A DNA stretch of 63,089 bases from Nemertoderma westbladi (GCA_032718475.1 JAUCBJ010002818.1:1-63089), one strand, 5' to 3'; shown: positions 8,490 to 19,543, counted from the first letter of the stretch. Program-made: numbers and translations. Notes: a model not told the origin generated them from the letters alone.

Positions 8490-10868
8490 TCGTAGCTGTG
8501 GACTCATAGTGGACCCAGTGGTCACAAGTCCCAGATAGACCATATTCTGTTTCGTAGGAAATACAGGAGCTCTATACAAGACTGTAATGCATTTACACTT
8601 CGACCCTTCTCCAGTGATCACCGCCTTATTGTGGCCAAGGTAAGACTTAGTCTGCGTGCTAGCAGAACAACGAAACCTGCCTTGCCACGACATGACTGGT
8701 CCTCTCTGTTGCAACAGCCAAGTGTGAGATCCAGCTTCACACTACAGCTGAGCAACAGGTATGAGGCTCTTGCCTCTGAGGCGGCAGATCACTGTGAGGG
8801 CTATACTGCCTTTACAGAAGCAGTTAAGTTAGCAGCTGCAGAAACAGTTCCTGTATACCCTCGAAACAGGAAAAGGGCCCCCTGGACTGACAACAAAATT
8901 CAGAAGTGCCGAAATGACCTTCATAAGGCGCAGAAAGAGTCCCGACTCAAACAGACTACAGCGGCCAAGAATGCAGTTAAAGCTGCATCTAGGTCCCTGA
9001 ACAGGCAGTACTCTGTTAATCTACAGGAGCTAATAAACCAACAGGTTGATGCCATCAATGATGCTGATGACAGCAGGCAATCATCCCAGGCATGGAAATC
9101 GATCAATCTGCTTACTGGGCGGAAAAGCCAACCAACCACCAAGGTTAAGGCTGAATCACCAGCCGATCGCCTTAATGGTTGGAAAGCCCACTTTGAAAAG
9201 CTCCTCAATAATGACAGGGTATTGCCTGATAACTTTATAGAAGTAAAAGTGTCTGAGTCTGTACTCCCAGATATTCCCATTGGCGATATCTCCTTTGCAG
9301 AAGTGAAGGCTGCTGCAAAGAGCATTAAGACCAATCGTGCCAGTGGAGTAGATGGTGTTCCCCCTGAGGTCTTTAAAATACCTGAGTGTTTAAAGCTCAT
9401 CTATCCCATCATAGTAGACATGTACCGTACAACAAGAGTCCCACAAGAAATGAAAACAAATAAGTTGGTGCCAGTTCCCAAGAAGGGCAACCTAACACTC
9501 TATGGTTCTTTTCGGGGAATCTCATTGATCTCGATTGCTGCAAAACTATACAATAGAATTCTATTAAATCGCATCAGGGATCCCATTGAGAGACTGCTAC
9601 GTGGAAATCAGAATGGGTTCCGTAAAGGTCGTGGGACCATGGAGCCCATTTTGGCACTTAGAAGGATAATTGAAGAGTTATCAAAAAAGAAAGACAGGCA
9701 TCTGGCTGTTATCTTTGTTGACTTCTTCAAGGCCTTTGATTCAGTCTCTCGCTCACGTATGTTCAGCATACTTTCATTATATGGGATTCCTGATGAAATT
9801 ATTGCAGCAATCAGATCAGTATACGATGGTTCGACAACATTTGTGTCTACTGTTGACGGTGACACAGAACCATTTGAAGTGTTATGGGGCGTCCTCCAAG
9901 GAGTCACACTTGCACCATTCTTGTTCATTATTGTGGTTGACTATGTTCTACGCATGTCCTTAGATCATCATAATGATGATGGGGTGATGATAACTCCACC
10001 TACTGGCTCCAGAAGTCGAGGAAATCCTGCCAAGTACCTAACTGATCTAGACTTTGCTGATGACTTAGGAGTACTCTCAGAATCATTAGAGGGAGCCCAG
10101 CGGCTCCTCAGCTCATTAGAACATGCTGCTTCTAGTGTTGGTCTTTTTATTAACTCCAGAAAGACCAAAATTCTGACAGTTAACTTTGAAAGTCCTCAGC
10201 AAGTCTCTGATCGGATGAGCATAAGCTCAAAGGATGGTATGCTTGAGCATGTGGACGACTTCTGTTACCTGGGATCATGGATCCGGAAGTCAGGTGAGGA
10301 CCTTCGAATACGTAAGGGAAAGGCATGGGCAGCCTTGAATAGGCTTTCCAAGATTTGGAAGTCACCTAGAATTAATCGGAAACTTAAGGTCCGATTATTT
10401 AGAGCAGCAGTAGTTCCAGTACTCCTCTACGGGAGTCCATGCTGGGCTCTAACTGGTGAGGACACCAAATCTCTGGATGGCACATTCACAAGAATGCTAC
10501 GCCGGGTACATTGTGTCAAGTACAATGCACACATCTCCAACCAGACACTATATAACATTGGAGGTGTCTCATTGGTTCCCCCAAGCTTGACACTAGAACA
10601 AAATCGCCTCCGCTTTGCAGGACATTGCTTTCGCCGTGAGGACCAGCCAGTGCATAATCTTGTACTTTGGCAGCCTCATGGAGTGAATAAGCATGGTGGA
10701 CAGCCCATGACTTTCTTGAGACGCATCTTAAAGGACACTGGCCTTAAAGATGCGGATGATCTAGCAAATGTCATGGGTGATAGGGAGTTGTGGCGGTGCA
10801 ATTTTGTTGACAAGCCGGCACAGCATTCTTAAAAATGCAGCTGCAATGCAGCATGCCGATCCTAGTAG
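8490..10868 (+). mobile_element. 5'-truncated RTE-like LINE inserted antisense in a GLIS-like exon
   Basis: A 2,379-bp insertion lies between the 277-bp repeats. It begins inside the endonuclease domain, so it is 5' truncated, and ends about 35 bp after the ORF stop without a poly(A) tail (terminal region GCAGCTGCAATGCAGCATGC). Diverged fragments of the same family occur at 12623-12668 and 58754-59600. Confidence 0.85.
8496..10832 (+). CDS. LINE ORF2 fragment: endonuclease C-terminus and reverse transcriptase
   Basis: The frame is open from 8496; the first ATG is at 8631, but the reading frame clearly enters from upstream sequence lost by truncation. Residues 1-45 are the end of an APE-type endonuclease (SQIDHILF, then FSSDHRLIVAK). 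The reverse transcriptase follows with ASGVDGVPPE, IFVDFFKAFD (palm), GVLQGVTLAPFLF and the catalytic FADD box (LDFADDLGVL). A C-terminal domain is typical of RTE-like LINEs (VDDFCYLGSW, FAGHCFRR). There are no internal stops over 778 codons, so the copy is young. It reverse-transcribes its own RNA at the target site. Clade placement is by motif resemblance only. Confidence 0.85.
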   Translation: MWTHSGPSGHKSQIDHILFRRKYRSSIQDCNAFTLRPFSSDHRLIVAKVRLSLRASRTTKPALPRHDWSSLLQQPSVRSSFTLQLSNRYEALASEAADHCEGYTAFTEAVKLAAAETVPVYPRNRKRAPWTDNKIQKCRNDLHKAQKESRLKQTTAAKNAVKAASRSLNRQYSVNLQELINQQVDAINDADDSRQSSQAWKSINLLTGRKSQPTTKVKAESPADRLNGWKAHFEKLLNNDRVLPDNFIEVKVSESVLPDIPIGDISFAEVKAAAKSIKTNRASGVDGVPPEVFKIPECLKLIYPIIVDMYRTTRVPQEMKTNKLVPVPKKGNLTLYGSFRGISLISIAAKLYNRILLNRIRDPIERLLRGNQNGFRKGRGTMEPILALRRIIEELSKKKDRHLAVIFVDFFKAFDSVSRSRMFSILSLYGIPDEIIAAIRSVYDGSTTFVSTVDGDTEPFEVLWGVLQGVTLAPFLFIIVVDYVLRMSLDHHNDDGVMITPPTGSRSRGNPAKYLTDLDFADDLGVLSESLEGAQRLLSSLEHAASSVGLFINSRKTKILTVNFESPQQVSDRMSISSKDGMLEHVDDFCYLGSWIRKSGEDLRIRKGKAWAALNRLSKIWKSPRINRKLKVRLFRAAVVPVLLYGSPCWALTGEDTKSLDGTFTRMLRRVHCVKYNAHISNQTLYNIGGVSLVPPSLTLEQNRLRFAGHCFRREDQPVHNLVLWQPHGVNKHGGQPMTFLRRILKDTGLKDADDLANVMGDRELWRCNFVDKPAQHS

Positions 10869-11145
10869 TCGACTAAATCTAGGAGTTATGGATATAGGTT
10901 GGCATGGTAACATTGGTGTTACTGTTTGTTTTCCTACATTGTGAGACAATGTTGACCTTTTTGATGAATTTCGATTATTACATTTACTAGAAATCCATTG
11001 TTTTGGTTGCTCTCTGTTATTGTAATTCATTTCTACAATATCCGCTCTATTGTTACCACGTTCTACTTTATGATTGGGTATTACTGTTTTCGAATTATCA
11101 TCAATATTTTCTCCATCGAGACAAGAAATTTCTCGTAGCATTTCA
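10869..11145. repeat. 277-bp direct repeat, right copy (exonic)
   Basis: This is the partner of 8213-8489, with a constant offset of 2,656 bp at both ends. Flanking bases differ immediately outside the repeat (AGTAG before and CCGGT after, against CAGGAGT and TCGTAG in the left copy). Confidence 0.9.
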
Positions 11146-11206
11146 CCGGTTTCATCAAAAACACTAATTTGTGAAAACTGCGAATTCTTACGACTCCCCA
11201 TTCCGC
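10869..11206 (-). CDS. glis: GLIS-like gene, 5' part of the large exon
   Basis: The exon starts after acceptor TTCTTATTTTAG (11218-11207) and reads GGMGSRKNSQFSQISVFDET then GEMLREISCLDGEN. It enters the 277-bp segment shared with 8213-8489 and then runs into antisense LINE sequence at 10868. The first two bases complete a codon begun in the preceding exon. The peptide is Asn/Ser-rich and disordered. Translation past 10868 in this haplotype reads LINE antisense and stops at 10761. Confidence 0.65.
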
Positions 11207-11824
11207 CTAAAATAAGAATATAAAAGTTTAGAGCCTGAAAAATAATTTTTTTAATAATGCGGTCCAAAAATTTCACAGTTCACAATCTAAATCAGCCTTG
11301 GATAGATTTTCGTTTCTTTCAATTTCGGTTTTTACGTTTCGGAATGTCCATGACTGAACACCACGTTTCCTCTTGCCTGCCGCCTGCCATAGTAACTAGA
11401 TCATGCACACACTTTTCAACTGCAGTGACTGCAGGGTGGTGCTAGGTGGCGCTGGACTTTGGTAATAAGATTACACCAAGGCTCACTTTTTAAATGAGCG
11501 TTGCATTTTTCACCAAGAAACAACGTGCCTAACAAATAGCCAGAATTTGGGCCAATTTTAATAAATTATGTCGATAACAAAAAAATAAATCCTTTAAAAG
11601 ATAAATAATTCACAACAAAGATCTAATTAACTGAATTATCGCTGTCTAATAATTAAGTACAGTACAGTAAGTGTATTATATTTCACTTTGCAGTTTACCC
11701 TCACGTGAAGAATTCCAGGTTTTTATTATTTTATTTCTATGAAATTATTAAACACAAAATTTAAAAATAGTAAATTCTACAACGAATTTATTAGTTGGAA
11801 GGCAAATTGAGTACTGATAATATT
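11207..11824 (-). other. Intron of the GLIS-like gene; nothing else seen
   Basis: AT-rich intronic DNA. It contains GGTGGTGCTAGGTGGCGCTG near 11432-11453, which resembles the CACCTAGCGG core of the dispersed MITE only superficially. No further exon was supported. Confidence 0.4.
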
Positions 11825-12044
11825 CTAAGCAGTTAGGAAGGATGAATAACTCGATCCTGAGTTTCTATGGGAGAGGTAAACCTGATTTAATTGATTGCTG
11901 GATGTTGTGGAACTGCTGCACCTTCTACTCAACTCCAATTGTATCTCGGAACCGGATACATTGCTATTGTTTATGTAGGCTACCAGGCTGGTTGGGGAGG
12001 TGCGAATTAGCGAGTTAATATCAATCCCATCCAGACTCAATGGG
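11825..12044 (-). CDS. glis: Probable upstream exon of the GLIS-like gene
   Basis: A good acceptor (TTACCACTTGCAG, 12057-12045) opens a 72-codon frame, SPLSLDGIDINSLIRTSPTS and onward. It is Ser/Thr-rich and ends in a stop at 11825, so the true donor lies inside the frame and was not identified; candidates such as TCAG|GTTTAC do not fit the phase of the next exon. The peptide is unlikely to be random AT-rich translation and its position fits an N-terminal region of the GLIS-like factor. Confidence 0.45.
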
Positions 12045-12845
12045 CTGCAAGTGGTAAATATAAAGGGTGGTTACCATTTAATATTAATAATTTTTAAAAA
12101 TATTAAGTAAGAGTAGCCATGGGGGGGGGGGGGGGGGTGTGGTCAATGGACGCTATCAAAATCAATCCCTTGTCATTGACGCAAATAACAGCTGATTACC
12201 CTAAAAAATAAGATGCAACCTGTTATACTGACGTTTGAATTTTTGAAATAATTTGCAACTGGAGATTTCTCCGTTCATTAAATTCAAAATTTCGAGTTAT
12301 TATATACTTGACCCCCCCCCCCCCCCCCCCCAAGGTTTTTCTTACCTTATAGATAACGACCTCTTTCCCCTGCGAGATCTCTGCCCTGAGTTTGTAGGAG
12401 AACTGTCTTTGTTTTGGGAATCGGTCTCCAAGTTGATAGAACTCGTAGAATTTCTATGGCGTCTGGAATTGATAGATATTCGCCAATTAATATTTATTAT
12501 AGCTGATACTGTATTACTTTTATTGTTTATTAATAAATATAATTAATAGCTCCAATATCTTCTAAGGGTGTCGATTGCATTTAACAATCGACAACAATCG
12601 ATAATAATCAACTAAGGAAGGTCGACGACTTCCTGTACCTTGGATCATGGATAGAGGGTAGCAAGTGGCTGGTTGCGAGAAAAGGGACCTGGGGAAAAAA
12701 TGTTCATTCTGAGAAAAACTCGTTTAAAGTTTGGCTCTTAAAATCTACTGTTTTAATTGGTTTATTGGTCGTTATTGGGGTGTTTGCATTGGTTTATTGG
12801 TCGTTATTGGGTTTTATTAGAGCGAAATTCAAACTGTATTATAAG
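12045..12845. other. Intergenic or intronic DNA with poly(G) and poly(C) tracts and LINE/MITE debris
   Basis: A run of 17 G at 12121-12137 and a run of 20 C at 12312-12331 lie 174 bp apart, so the two could pair, or each could form a quadruplex or i-motif. At 12623-12668 a LINE fragment reads VDDFLYLGSW, matching the reverse transcriptase C-terminal region of the LINE at 8490. It is followed at 12671-12693 by one terminus (CTGGTTGCGAGAAAAGGGAC) of the MITE family at 39751. Confidence 0.6.
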
Positions 12846-13280
12846 TAGTATAAGAAGCTAGCCTCTCGTATCAAGGTCACCCGTAGCCCATCATTACCGT
12901 CCATTTCTAGTACTGCATCCAATCAGAAGCCACCATTTCAACCTTTAGCAATGGTCGTTATTATTTCAACCAATCAGATGATAGCATTTCATTCGTAACC
13001 ATGGTAACTTCTCAAGTTCCCGCTTATTCCACTAGAGGCGTTATTAGTCACCCAACGCTAGTACTGCATCCAATCACCAACCTTTATTTTACAGGTGTTC
13101 GGGTGTCTACACTTAGCATCAGGTAACTTCTACTATTTTTCAAATCGCAATTTTTCACCAACCTTTATTTTACAGATGCTAGAGGTGTCTACAGGTAACT
13201 TCTACTATTTTTCAAATCGCTATTTTTCACCAGTAACTAGATTTAATTTTGCAATTTTTCAGATAACAAAATATTCAACA

Positions 13281-13348
13281 GGGTTCGAACTCGGGACCGT
13301 TATAACTCCTCACAACTCACCACTCACTCTCCCATTCAACCACGAGAG
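13281..13348 (-). other. tRNA-like (Leu/Ser-type) sequence in the left arm
   Basis: On the minus strand an A-box-like TGGTTGAATGGGAGAG and a B box GAGTTCGAACCC are spaced as in a long-variable-arm tRNA. Acceptor pairing is poor, so it is a tRNA pseudogene or SINE head. The mirror copy is at 36385-36453, where the B box has one change (GAGTTTGAACCC). Confidence 0.4.
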
Positions 13349-13837
13349 AACAAGGCGTCAAATGTTCGAGTTATAGCTATTGAATGCCAAGTAATAATTA
13401 TTCAATATCGATTTATTCATCATAACTGGTCGCAGATGTTTACAAATAGCTTGTAGCTTGTGGTAGTATCAATTATAAATTATTGTTCATTGAATTCTAT
13501 ACTATAGCATATGTTACCAACGAGATCCAATTATTCTAATGATTTCGATAGCATAAAATGCATATTAATTAATACGAAATACATCTAACTAATAATAATA
13601 ATCTACTTGTTCTACATACATTATCAGTACAATATTGACAGGTTAATTACGTTTGAATGTAAGATGGAATGATAATTAATGTTTAGATGTAGGGTATTGA
13701 TTGTTGTGAGTATGTGCTAGATATAGTAGTAATAGTGTTATTCGGTATGTAACATTATGAAACAATGTCTCATGTATACACTGTAGTGTTGCAACTATGT
13801 GTAGGTAAGTCAATGTGTCAGTTTTAATATAGTACAT

Positions 13838-14290
13838 TAAATTTTTTATAATATATTGGTTCTACAGAGTGATGCTGGGTTTTAGCACTATTAATGTGAC
13901 ATTTTTTTATTGCGAAATTAGATTCACTGAAAAATTACATGAATAAACTTTGCGAGACATTCCTTAACTATTCTTTGACAACAATTAATTGTCTATCTAT
14001 CTATTTTGAGTGAAAAATGTGAAAATTAAAATGCAAGTCTTAAAACTGAGTAAGTACTGTTATATTTATTTAAAAATATGAAATTTCTTCAGTAAATGCG
14101 AGACTGCTGTAATCATCTATTTTTTTAGTAAAATATAATAAACTTACAGTATATATGTTGAAAACCAAGCATCATGCTACACAAAAAATATTAACTTAAA
14201 ATTCTTCACAAACTTATTAACTGAAAACAGTATCTAGCATATATCCAACGTTTAATTTTACAATTTTTTTAGTCAGAGGTAGATTCACTG
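13838..14290 (+). repeat. Recurrent 450-bp unit, copy 1
   Basis: The unit runs from about TTAAATTTTTTATAATATAT to about CCAACGTTTAATTTTAC. It recurs as a partial direct copy at 15953-16195 and inverted at about 16665-17115. A further inverted copy spans 19605-28938, interrupted by Helitrons. The right arm mirrors all of these (30945-31405, 32640-33085, 33545-33785, 35430-35895). It flanks pol fragments on both sides, so it may be the terminal repeat of an older transposon. Confidence 0.6.
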
Positions 14291-14835
14291 ACATTGTTCT
14301 AGAACTTAATAGAATTTGCTGTCATGTTACAGATCATCCTTCATATGCTGCCTATGGTGACTGATTTCACTTCTCTGCAAAATATTACACGTATTTCCGA
14401 CATCTTTGAAATTTAGGTCTCCAGTTGTGATACTCGGAGCCAGCTTAAAAACGATTCCTAACCATATGACTTCTGTTGGATCGATTGTAATACCTGTTGT
14501 CATAGGTTATGTCACATGGGTCATTACTGGGGTACGAGGTATGTTCAGATTGTTCTTTTAGATGAGGGTTTGGGAAGTGTTGATGTGGATAATCGTGTCT
14601 ACTCACTTTGTGCTTCTGATACTGCTGGTATGTTTGACTTTAGTGTCGAGATGGTTCTGGGGTATGTCTCCAAGAGTTCCACACATACTCCGTATGCCTA
14701 ATATTATCTTGCGGGATAGATTTATATTGATTACGATTATAGTTGGCTTTATTGTTATTGTGCCAGTATGAATCCCTAGAGGTTTTGTAGTGTAGATCAA
14801 ACCCTTTATTATTTCGCTTCATATCTGTGCTGCTT

Positions 14836-15288
14836 CTACTGCTTCCGTTTGTTGGAAGGGGTGCTTCGTTGGGTTTCTAGTTCGTATCTCGTTTGATGTT
14901 GCTTATAGTTGTTATGTTCATTCTTGCTACTATTTTGTGATTTTCTTAGATTGACAGTTTCTTTGGAAACATTATTTAGATTCGCCAAGAAATCAGTCTG
15001 TTGTTGTAGAAGTATGGCAATTTTGGTATCATTATCTAGTTCACTATATTTGTTTTCAGTCTTAATGTTGTGCTGCATCTGGATCTTTGATTTGAAGGTT
15101 GGTTTGGCAGGTCTTTTTGGTTCTTGCCAAGTGTCATTGTTTTTGAGGACTTGTTCTAGAGTAGAGGGAAATTTCACTGATGTGTTTGTGATTATTACAG
15201 AGTCTTTTCTTATGTTTGTTGGTACCTGACTTCCTTGCAGGGATTCACCTTTCTTTTCCTTTATGCTGTATGAGTAAGTAGGATTCAT
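14836..15288 (-). pseudogene. Unrecognised 150-codon ORF, left-arm copy
   Basis: The product is hydrophilic and Asn/Lys/Gln/Ser-rich (begins MNPTYSYSIKEKKGESLQGS) with a heptad-like segment around residues 95-120 (LLQQQTDFLANLNNVSKETV). The mirror copy at 34445-34897 differs at only a few residues. It lies in line with the ORF at 15493-15846 and could be the broken remainder of one retroelement protein (Gag- or ORF1-like), but no domain is recognisable. Confidence 0.4.
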
Positions 15289-15492
15289 TTCAGTTTCATT
15301 TGGATTGTCTGATATATTATCTACTGTTATATACTCATCAGTCTCTGATGGTGAAGATATGTCAGTTGTACATGTTATGGGCTTCTAGATATATCAGTTG
15401 TAGAAGTTGTGGACTTTTTCTAAGCCAAGTGGCACTAGGGACCTAGCAAAAATTTATTTTGGATTTTGCATGATGCTCTCCACCCTGGCTGC

Positions 15493-15846
15493 TTAAATGA
15501 ATTCATCTGATGTCATAGCTTTGCTGAGTTTTGTCAGAGTCATATTCATTGCCTCTGTTGATGTTTCCTTTGGTTGTGTCTTCGGGGAATTCATAGTGGG
15601 ATTCCTCGGATTTGGTTCTTGATATATAAACTGCTGCCTGAGCCTAATATTATTATGTGCTTCACTGTCACAGCCGATTTCAATAGCAACAGGCTTTGTG
15701 CAGGGAAGGTTATCTAATGAATTGGTGCGTCGATGATTGCGTTTGTTTATCTTGCTGGCCTTTCTAGTGTTATGATGTTCCATTCCCTTCTTTTGGGAAG
15801 CAGATTGAGAAGTGTATACTGGTTGTGTAATTCGAAAATATTTCAT
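15493..15846 (-). pseudogene. Unrecognised basic ORF, left-arm copy
   Basis: A 117-codon frame with a basic stretch (KASKINKRNHRRTNS) lies 5' of the 14836-15288 ORF. The mirror copy at 33950-34240 lacks the first 21 codons in frame. Stops and frame changes separate the two ORFs. The composition suits a nucleic-acid-binding retroelement protein, but the family is unknown. Confidence 0.35.
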
Positions 15847-17090
15847 ACATGTTCTTAGCCACCCAGTTTCGAACAGCTATGCTTCTCTCCTTGGGATTGA
15901 TTGGAGGGCAAGATGAATGGCTTTTCAAGAAGAATGAATTTTTTTGGCTTATGAAATTTCTTCAGTAAATGCGAGACTGTCGTAATCATCTATTTTTTTA
16001 GTAAAAAATAATAAACTTACAGTATATATGTTGAAAACCAAACATCACGCTACAGAAAAAATATTAACTTAAAATTTTTCACAAACTTATTAACTGAAAA
16101 CAGTATCTAGCATATATCCAACGTTTAATTTTACATTTTTTTTTAGTCAAAGGTAGATTCACTGACATTGTTCTAGAACTTAATAGAAATCTGAGCTAGA
16201 CATTGAAGCACTATCTTAAGGTAGGTGTGACAATGTGTGAAATATATTTCATGTATTATGATCAAGTGAGATATTGTTATGATTATAAAAGCTAGCATGT
16301 TTGTTTAGTTAATAAAATAAGGTTTTAATAGTTAATAATAATAATTAATTCAATAAGGTTATGAAGTCATATTATAAGATTATAAGGTTATAAGATCATT
16401 CCATAATCGATACACAAATAGTATGTTACAACTGGAAATACAAGTGTTAACTACAGTACATTGTTGTATGATATGTTGTATCCTGGAAAATAAATAATCA
16501 ACACACAGGAAGATGTTCTATTTACACCACCTAGAGAAATGAATAATTTGGCAATTATCAAAGATGAAATACACTCTGCTCCCGCTGGGTGGCTTTATCC
16601 TGAATAAATTTAGAAACGCCTTCAAAGGGAAAATGAATCATCTACCTTTGAATAAAATAAAAAAATGTTAAATTTAATGTTGCCTATATGCTAGATACTG
16701 TTTTCAGTTAATAAGTTTGTGAAGAATTTTAAGTAAATAGTATACAAGTTAATATTGTTTCTATAGGGTGATGTTTGGTTTTAAACATATATACTGTAAG
16801 ATTATTATTTTTTAATAAAAAAAATAGGTGATTACAACAGTCTCGCATTTACTGACGAAATTTTATATTTTTAAATAAATATAACAGTACTTACTCAGTT
16901 TTAAGGCTTACATTTTAATTTTCACATTTTTTACTCCAAATAGATAGATAGACAGTTTGTTGTCAAAGAATAGTTGAGGAATGTCTTGCAAAGTTTATTC
17001 ATGGAATTTTTCAGTGAATCTAATATCGCAATAAAAAAAATGTCAAATTAATAGTGCTAAAACCCAGCATCACTCTGTAGAAACAATATA

Positions 17091-17408
17091 TTATAAAAAA
17101 TTTAATATTGTTACCAAACGACCATACAAGTAATGGTGGAAATGTTGACAAGCCCAGTTTAGAGCCCACAACACCAAGTGTGGTACATCATATTGCTGTT
17201 GATCATTGTTTATATGTTTTGATGCATAAGCAATAATGAGGTGTAATTTGTTGTCAATGGTGCTAATCTGTGAAAGTATGGCGGTGAAACCATTGCCACT
17301 TGCATCAGTTTCAAGTACAAATTCTTTGTTGAAGTGCGGGTATTGTAAAACCGGTGTAGTGATCTCTATATGACATCGAGATCTGTCAATAGCCGGTAGC
17401 CAAATCAA
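17091..17408 (-). pseudogene. Gypsy RNase H fragment, left-arm copy
   Basis: The frame reads TTPVLQYPHFNKEFVLETDA then SGNGFTAILSQ and later IIAYASKHIN, matching the start of the Ty3/Gypsy RNase H domain (catalytic Asp in ETDAS). The rest of RNase H is replaced by the 450-bp unit. It is fused almost directly to the RT fragment upstream, with the RT catalytic core missing. Confidence 0.75.
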
Positions 17409-17700
17409 GTGTTGAGATATATTTCGAGGGCTGTTGTAAATCGTCTAATATATCATCAATATGTGGTAGTGGGTAGTTATCCTTAACAGTGATACTGTTC
17501 AGCTTCCTGTAATCGACACAAAAGTGTGGAGTGCCATCTGACTTCTTAGCTAATAGTACAGGAGAAGACAAGGGACTTTGTGATGGTTGTATAATACTGA
17601 ATTTCACCGTTTTGTCAATTTCATTGGCAATTACTGTTTTAAAGAGTGTGAGGTGTTCTCTTAATTGCAATATTAGTACCAGTATCGATTGAATGTTCTG
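17386..17700 (-). pseudogene. Gypsy reverse transcriptase N-terminal fragment, left-arm copy
   Basis: It encodes SSPVLLAKKSDGTPHFCVDY, RKLNSITVKDNYPLPHIDDI and STLDLATGY, the first palm motifs of a Ty3/Gypsy RT. The frame stops after ATGY, and the region with the YxDD box is absent. Upstream residues in another frame (SIDTGTNIAIK) are the usual RT leader, so there is a frameshift near 17668. The mirror copy is at 32049-32363. Confidence 0.75.
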
Positions 17701-18119
17701 CTAATTCCATTCTACCAAGCTCATCATCTGATAGTTGAAGCACTTCATTGTATTCTTTTAATACAGTAAATTGCTGTAACTTAAGCAATTTTTCTTTCTC
17801 TTCTATGGTTAGGTCTGTATCTGATAGATCAACTTGCTCTGTATAATATTATGTCTCTCATTGACATCAGTAACCAATGAAACATTACTTTCTCCTATCT
17901 CAATTATTGTTTCCTCTTCATTTTTGTTATCATTCAAAGATAGATCCAATGTTCTCAATTTTTGTACATTGGTCTATTATCAATCCCTCTGGTATTGACT
18001 TATGTAAAGAATCTAAATTTAGTACACCGAGCATGCTATAACCATCAGTTTCAACTTCGTGTACCGAATCTGTGATACTACTACTACTTGGTTGAGCGAA
18101 CTCAGACAGTGGAAATGAG

Positions 18120-18282
18120 ATCCTTCCAGGCTTCCCGATTCTCCATATTTGTCACAATTTCGTTTCTCCCAAGTTCAGTATCCCTTTCAAGTTGATCTAT
18201 ATATGTTATGGCCGGTCATCCACGACTACGCTTTCCAAGAGTTGGTTGCTAGAGAAGTAGATCTAGTTTGACCTCGTCTTTA
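18120..18282 (-). pseudogene. LINE 3' fragment split by Helitron E1 (first part)
   Basis: On the minus strand this reads ITYIDQLERDAELGRNEIVT-like sequence, the C-terminal tail of a LINE RT. It continues after the Helitron at 19544-19605 (RFSGHCWRSKDEV). The intact mirror copy at 31403-31660 carries in-frame stops, so the fragment was dead before the palindrome formed or before the insertion. Confidence 0.65.
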
Positions 18283-19543
18283 CTAGAAAGGCATTTCCTA
18301 AAGGAAATGCAACCACGAAGCTAAGGAAAATTAAACAAAGGGCCACAATTTGGTTTGTTGCTTAACCTAGTTCATTTGCCAATAAATAACTTATATTCCC
18401 ATGGAAACTAGAGTTCTCTGGAACTGTTGGTTTTACCTTTGAAAAAAGATTCAGTCCAGATTGTGGTTCAGATAACACATACCAAGTTTCAGAAAATATT
18501 GTAGTTTATGTCCAAATTACCGATTTTATATCAAAATGCATCTGTTTGCAGTGGTTGTCATGAGAACTGAAAAATAGATCAATGTAACTCGGATGCAGAA
18601 TAAGTCATATAGTGGGGGTAGGTCTTGGTCCCAAGTCATAATACTATTTAATTGTGCATCAAATTATCATTTTATAAATTTTAACATCTGTTTAGTCTTG
18701 TTGCTATGGTAACTGGATTGTGTAATTAACCTCGAACGGCTTGTATATGGACCTTATAGATGAGTTGCAAAACCCCAAATTTATATATATTACATCATTT
18801 TGCTAGAAATAGTGTATTGAATTTAGACTTGAATGATATAGACTTTAATAAACTCCAGTTACCATGGTAACTATATATTTCTGGAATGTTTGAGTTTCAC
18901 TAAAAGTTCCAACTAGTGGTCCAGTAACACATACCCATTTTCATAAAATTTTATAATGAAGTCTATGTCCAAATGAGTAATTTTTGCATAGAAACATCTG
19001 TTTTCAGCGGTTGTCATGGTAACTGCAAAATTAAACAATGAAATTCGGACGCAGAATAAGTTATATAGTGGGGGTAGGGGTTGGTCCCAAGACATAACAC
19101 CTTAACCTTAGGCTTCAAATTAACATTTTATAAATTTTAACATCTGTTTAGCCCGGTTGCCAAGGTAACTGGATTTTCTATTCAACCTCAATCGGCTCTG
19201 CTGCGGACCTTATAGTTGAGTTGAGAAACCCCAAGTTTATATCTATTATAGTTTTCCTACAAATAGAGTTATAAATATTGACTTGAAATACATAGACTTT
19301 TTTCTAAGTCCGTTGCCATGGAAACCAGATTTTTCCTGGATATGAGACCCATCCCACACGACGCGCCTTGATGAGTAGTATATACATGCAAAATTTCAGG
19401 GTACTTTTAAAGGCTAGTTTTTTCACCGGTCAAAAAACACTAAATCTGCCTCACACAAGTAAAATAGCCCACTATGAATAGACCATCTCAGCTAAGGAAA
19501 ATCTTTCTTAGCGAAAGTAGTTGATTTTCCTTAACTTCGTGTA
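18283..19543 (-). mobile_element. Non-autonomous Helitron copy E1
   Basis: The 3' end on the minus strand is hairpin GCATTTCC-TTTA-GGAAATGC, then CTTTCTAG, then T. The 5' end here is TACACGAAG instead of the family TCCACGAAG. The empty site in the right arm (31461-31470, GCGAAG|TAAA) shows clean insertion without target duplication. It has no coding capacity and contains seven GTTNCCATGGTAAC-like palindromes. Confidence 0.85.

Noticed and set aside
8921-10365. Minus-strand ORFs of 61-159 codons within the LINE
   Set aside because: Antisense to an intact reverse transcriptase frame and without motifs.
14516-15229. Plus-strand ORFs antisense to the palindrome ORFs (60-106 codons)
   Set aside because: They are shadows of the minus-strand frames, Cys/Leu/Phe-rich, and mirrored in the other arm.
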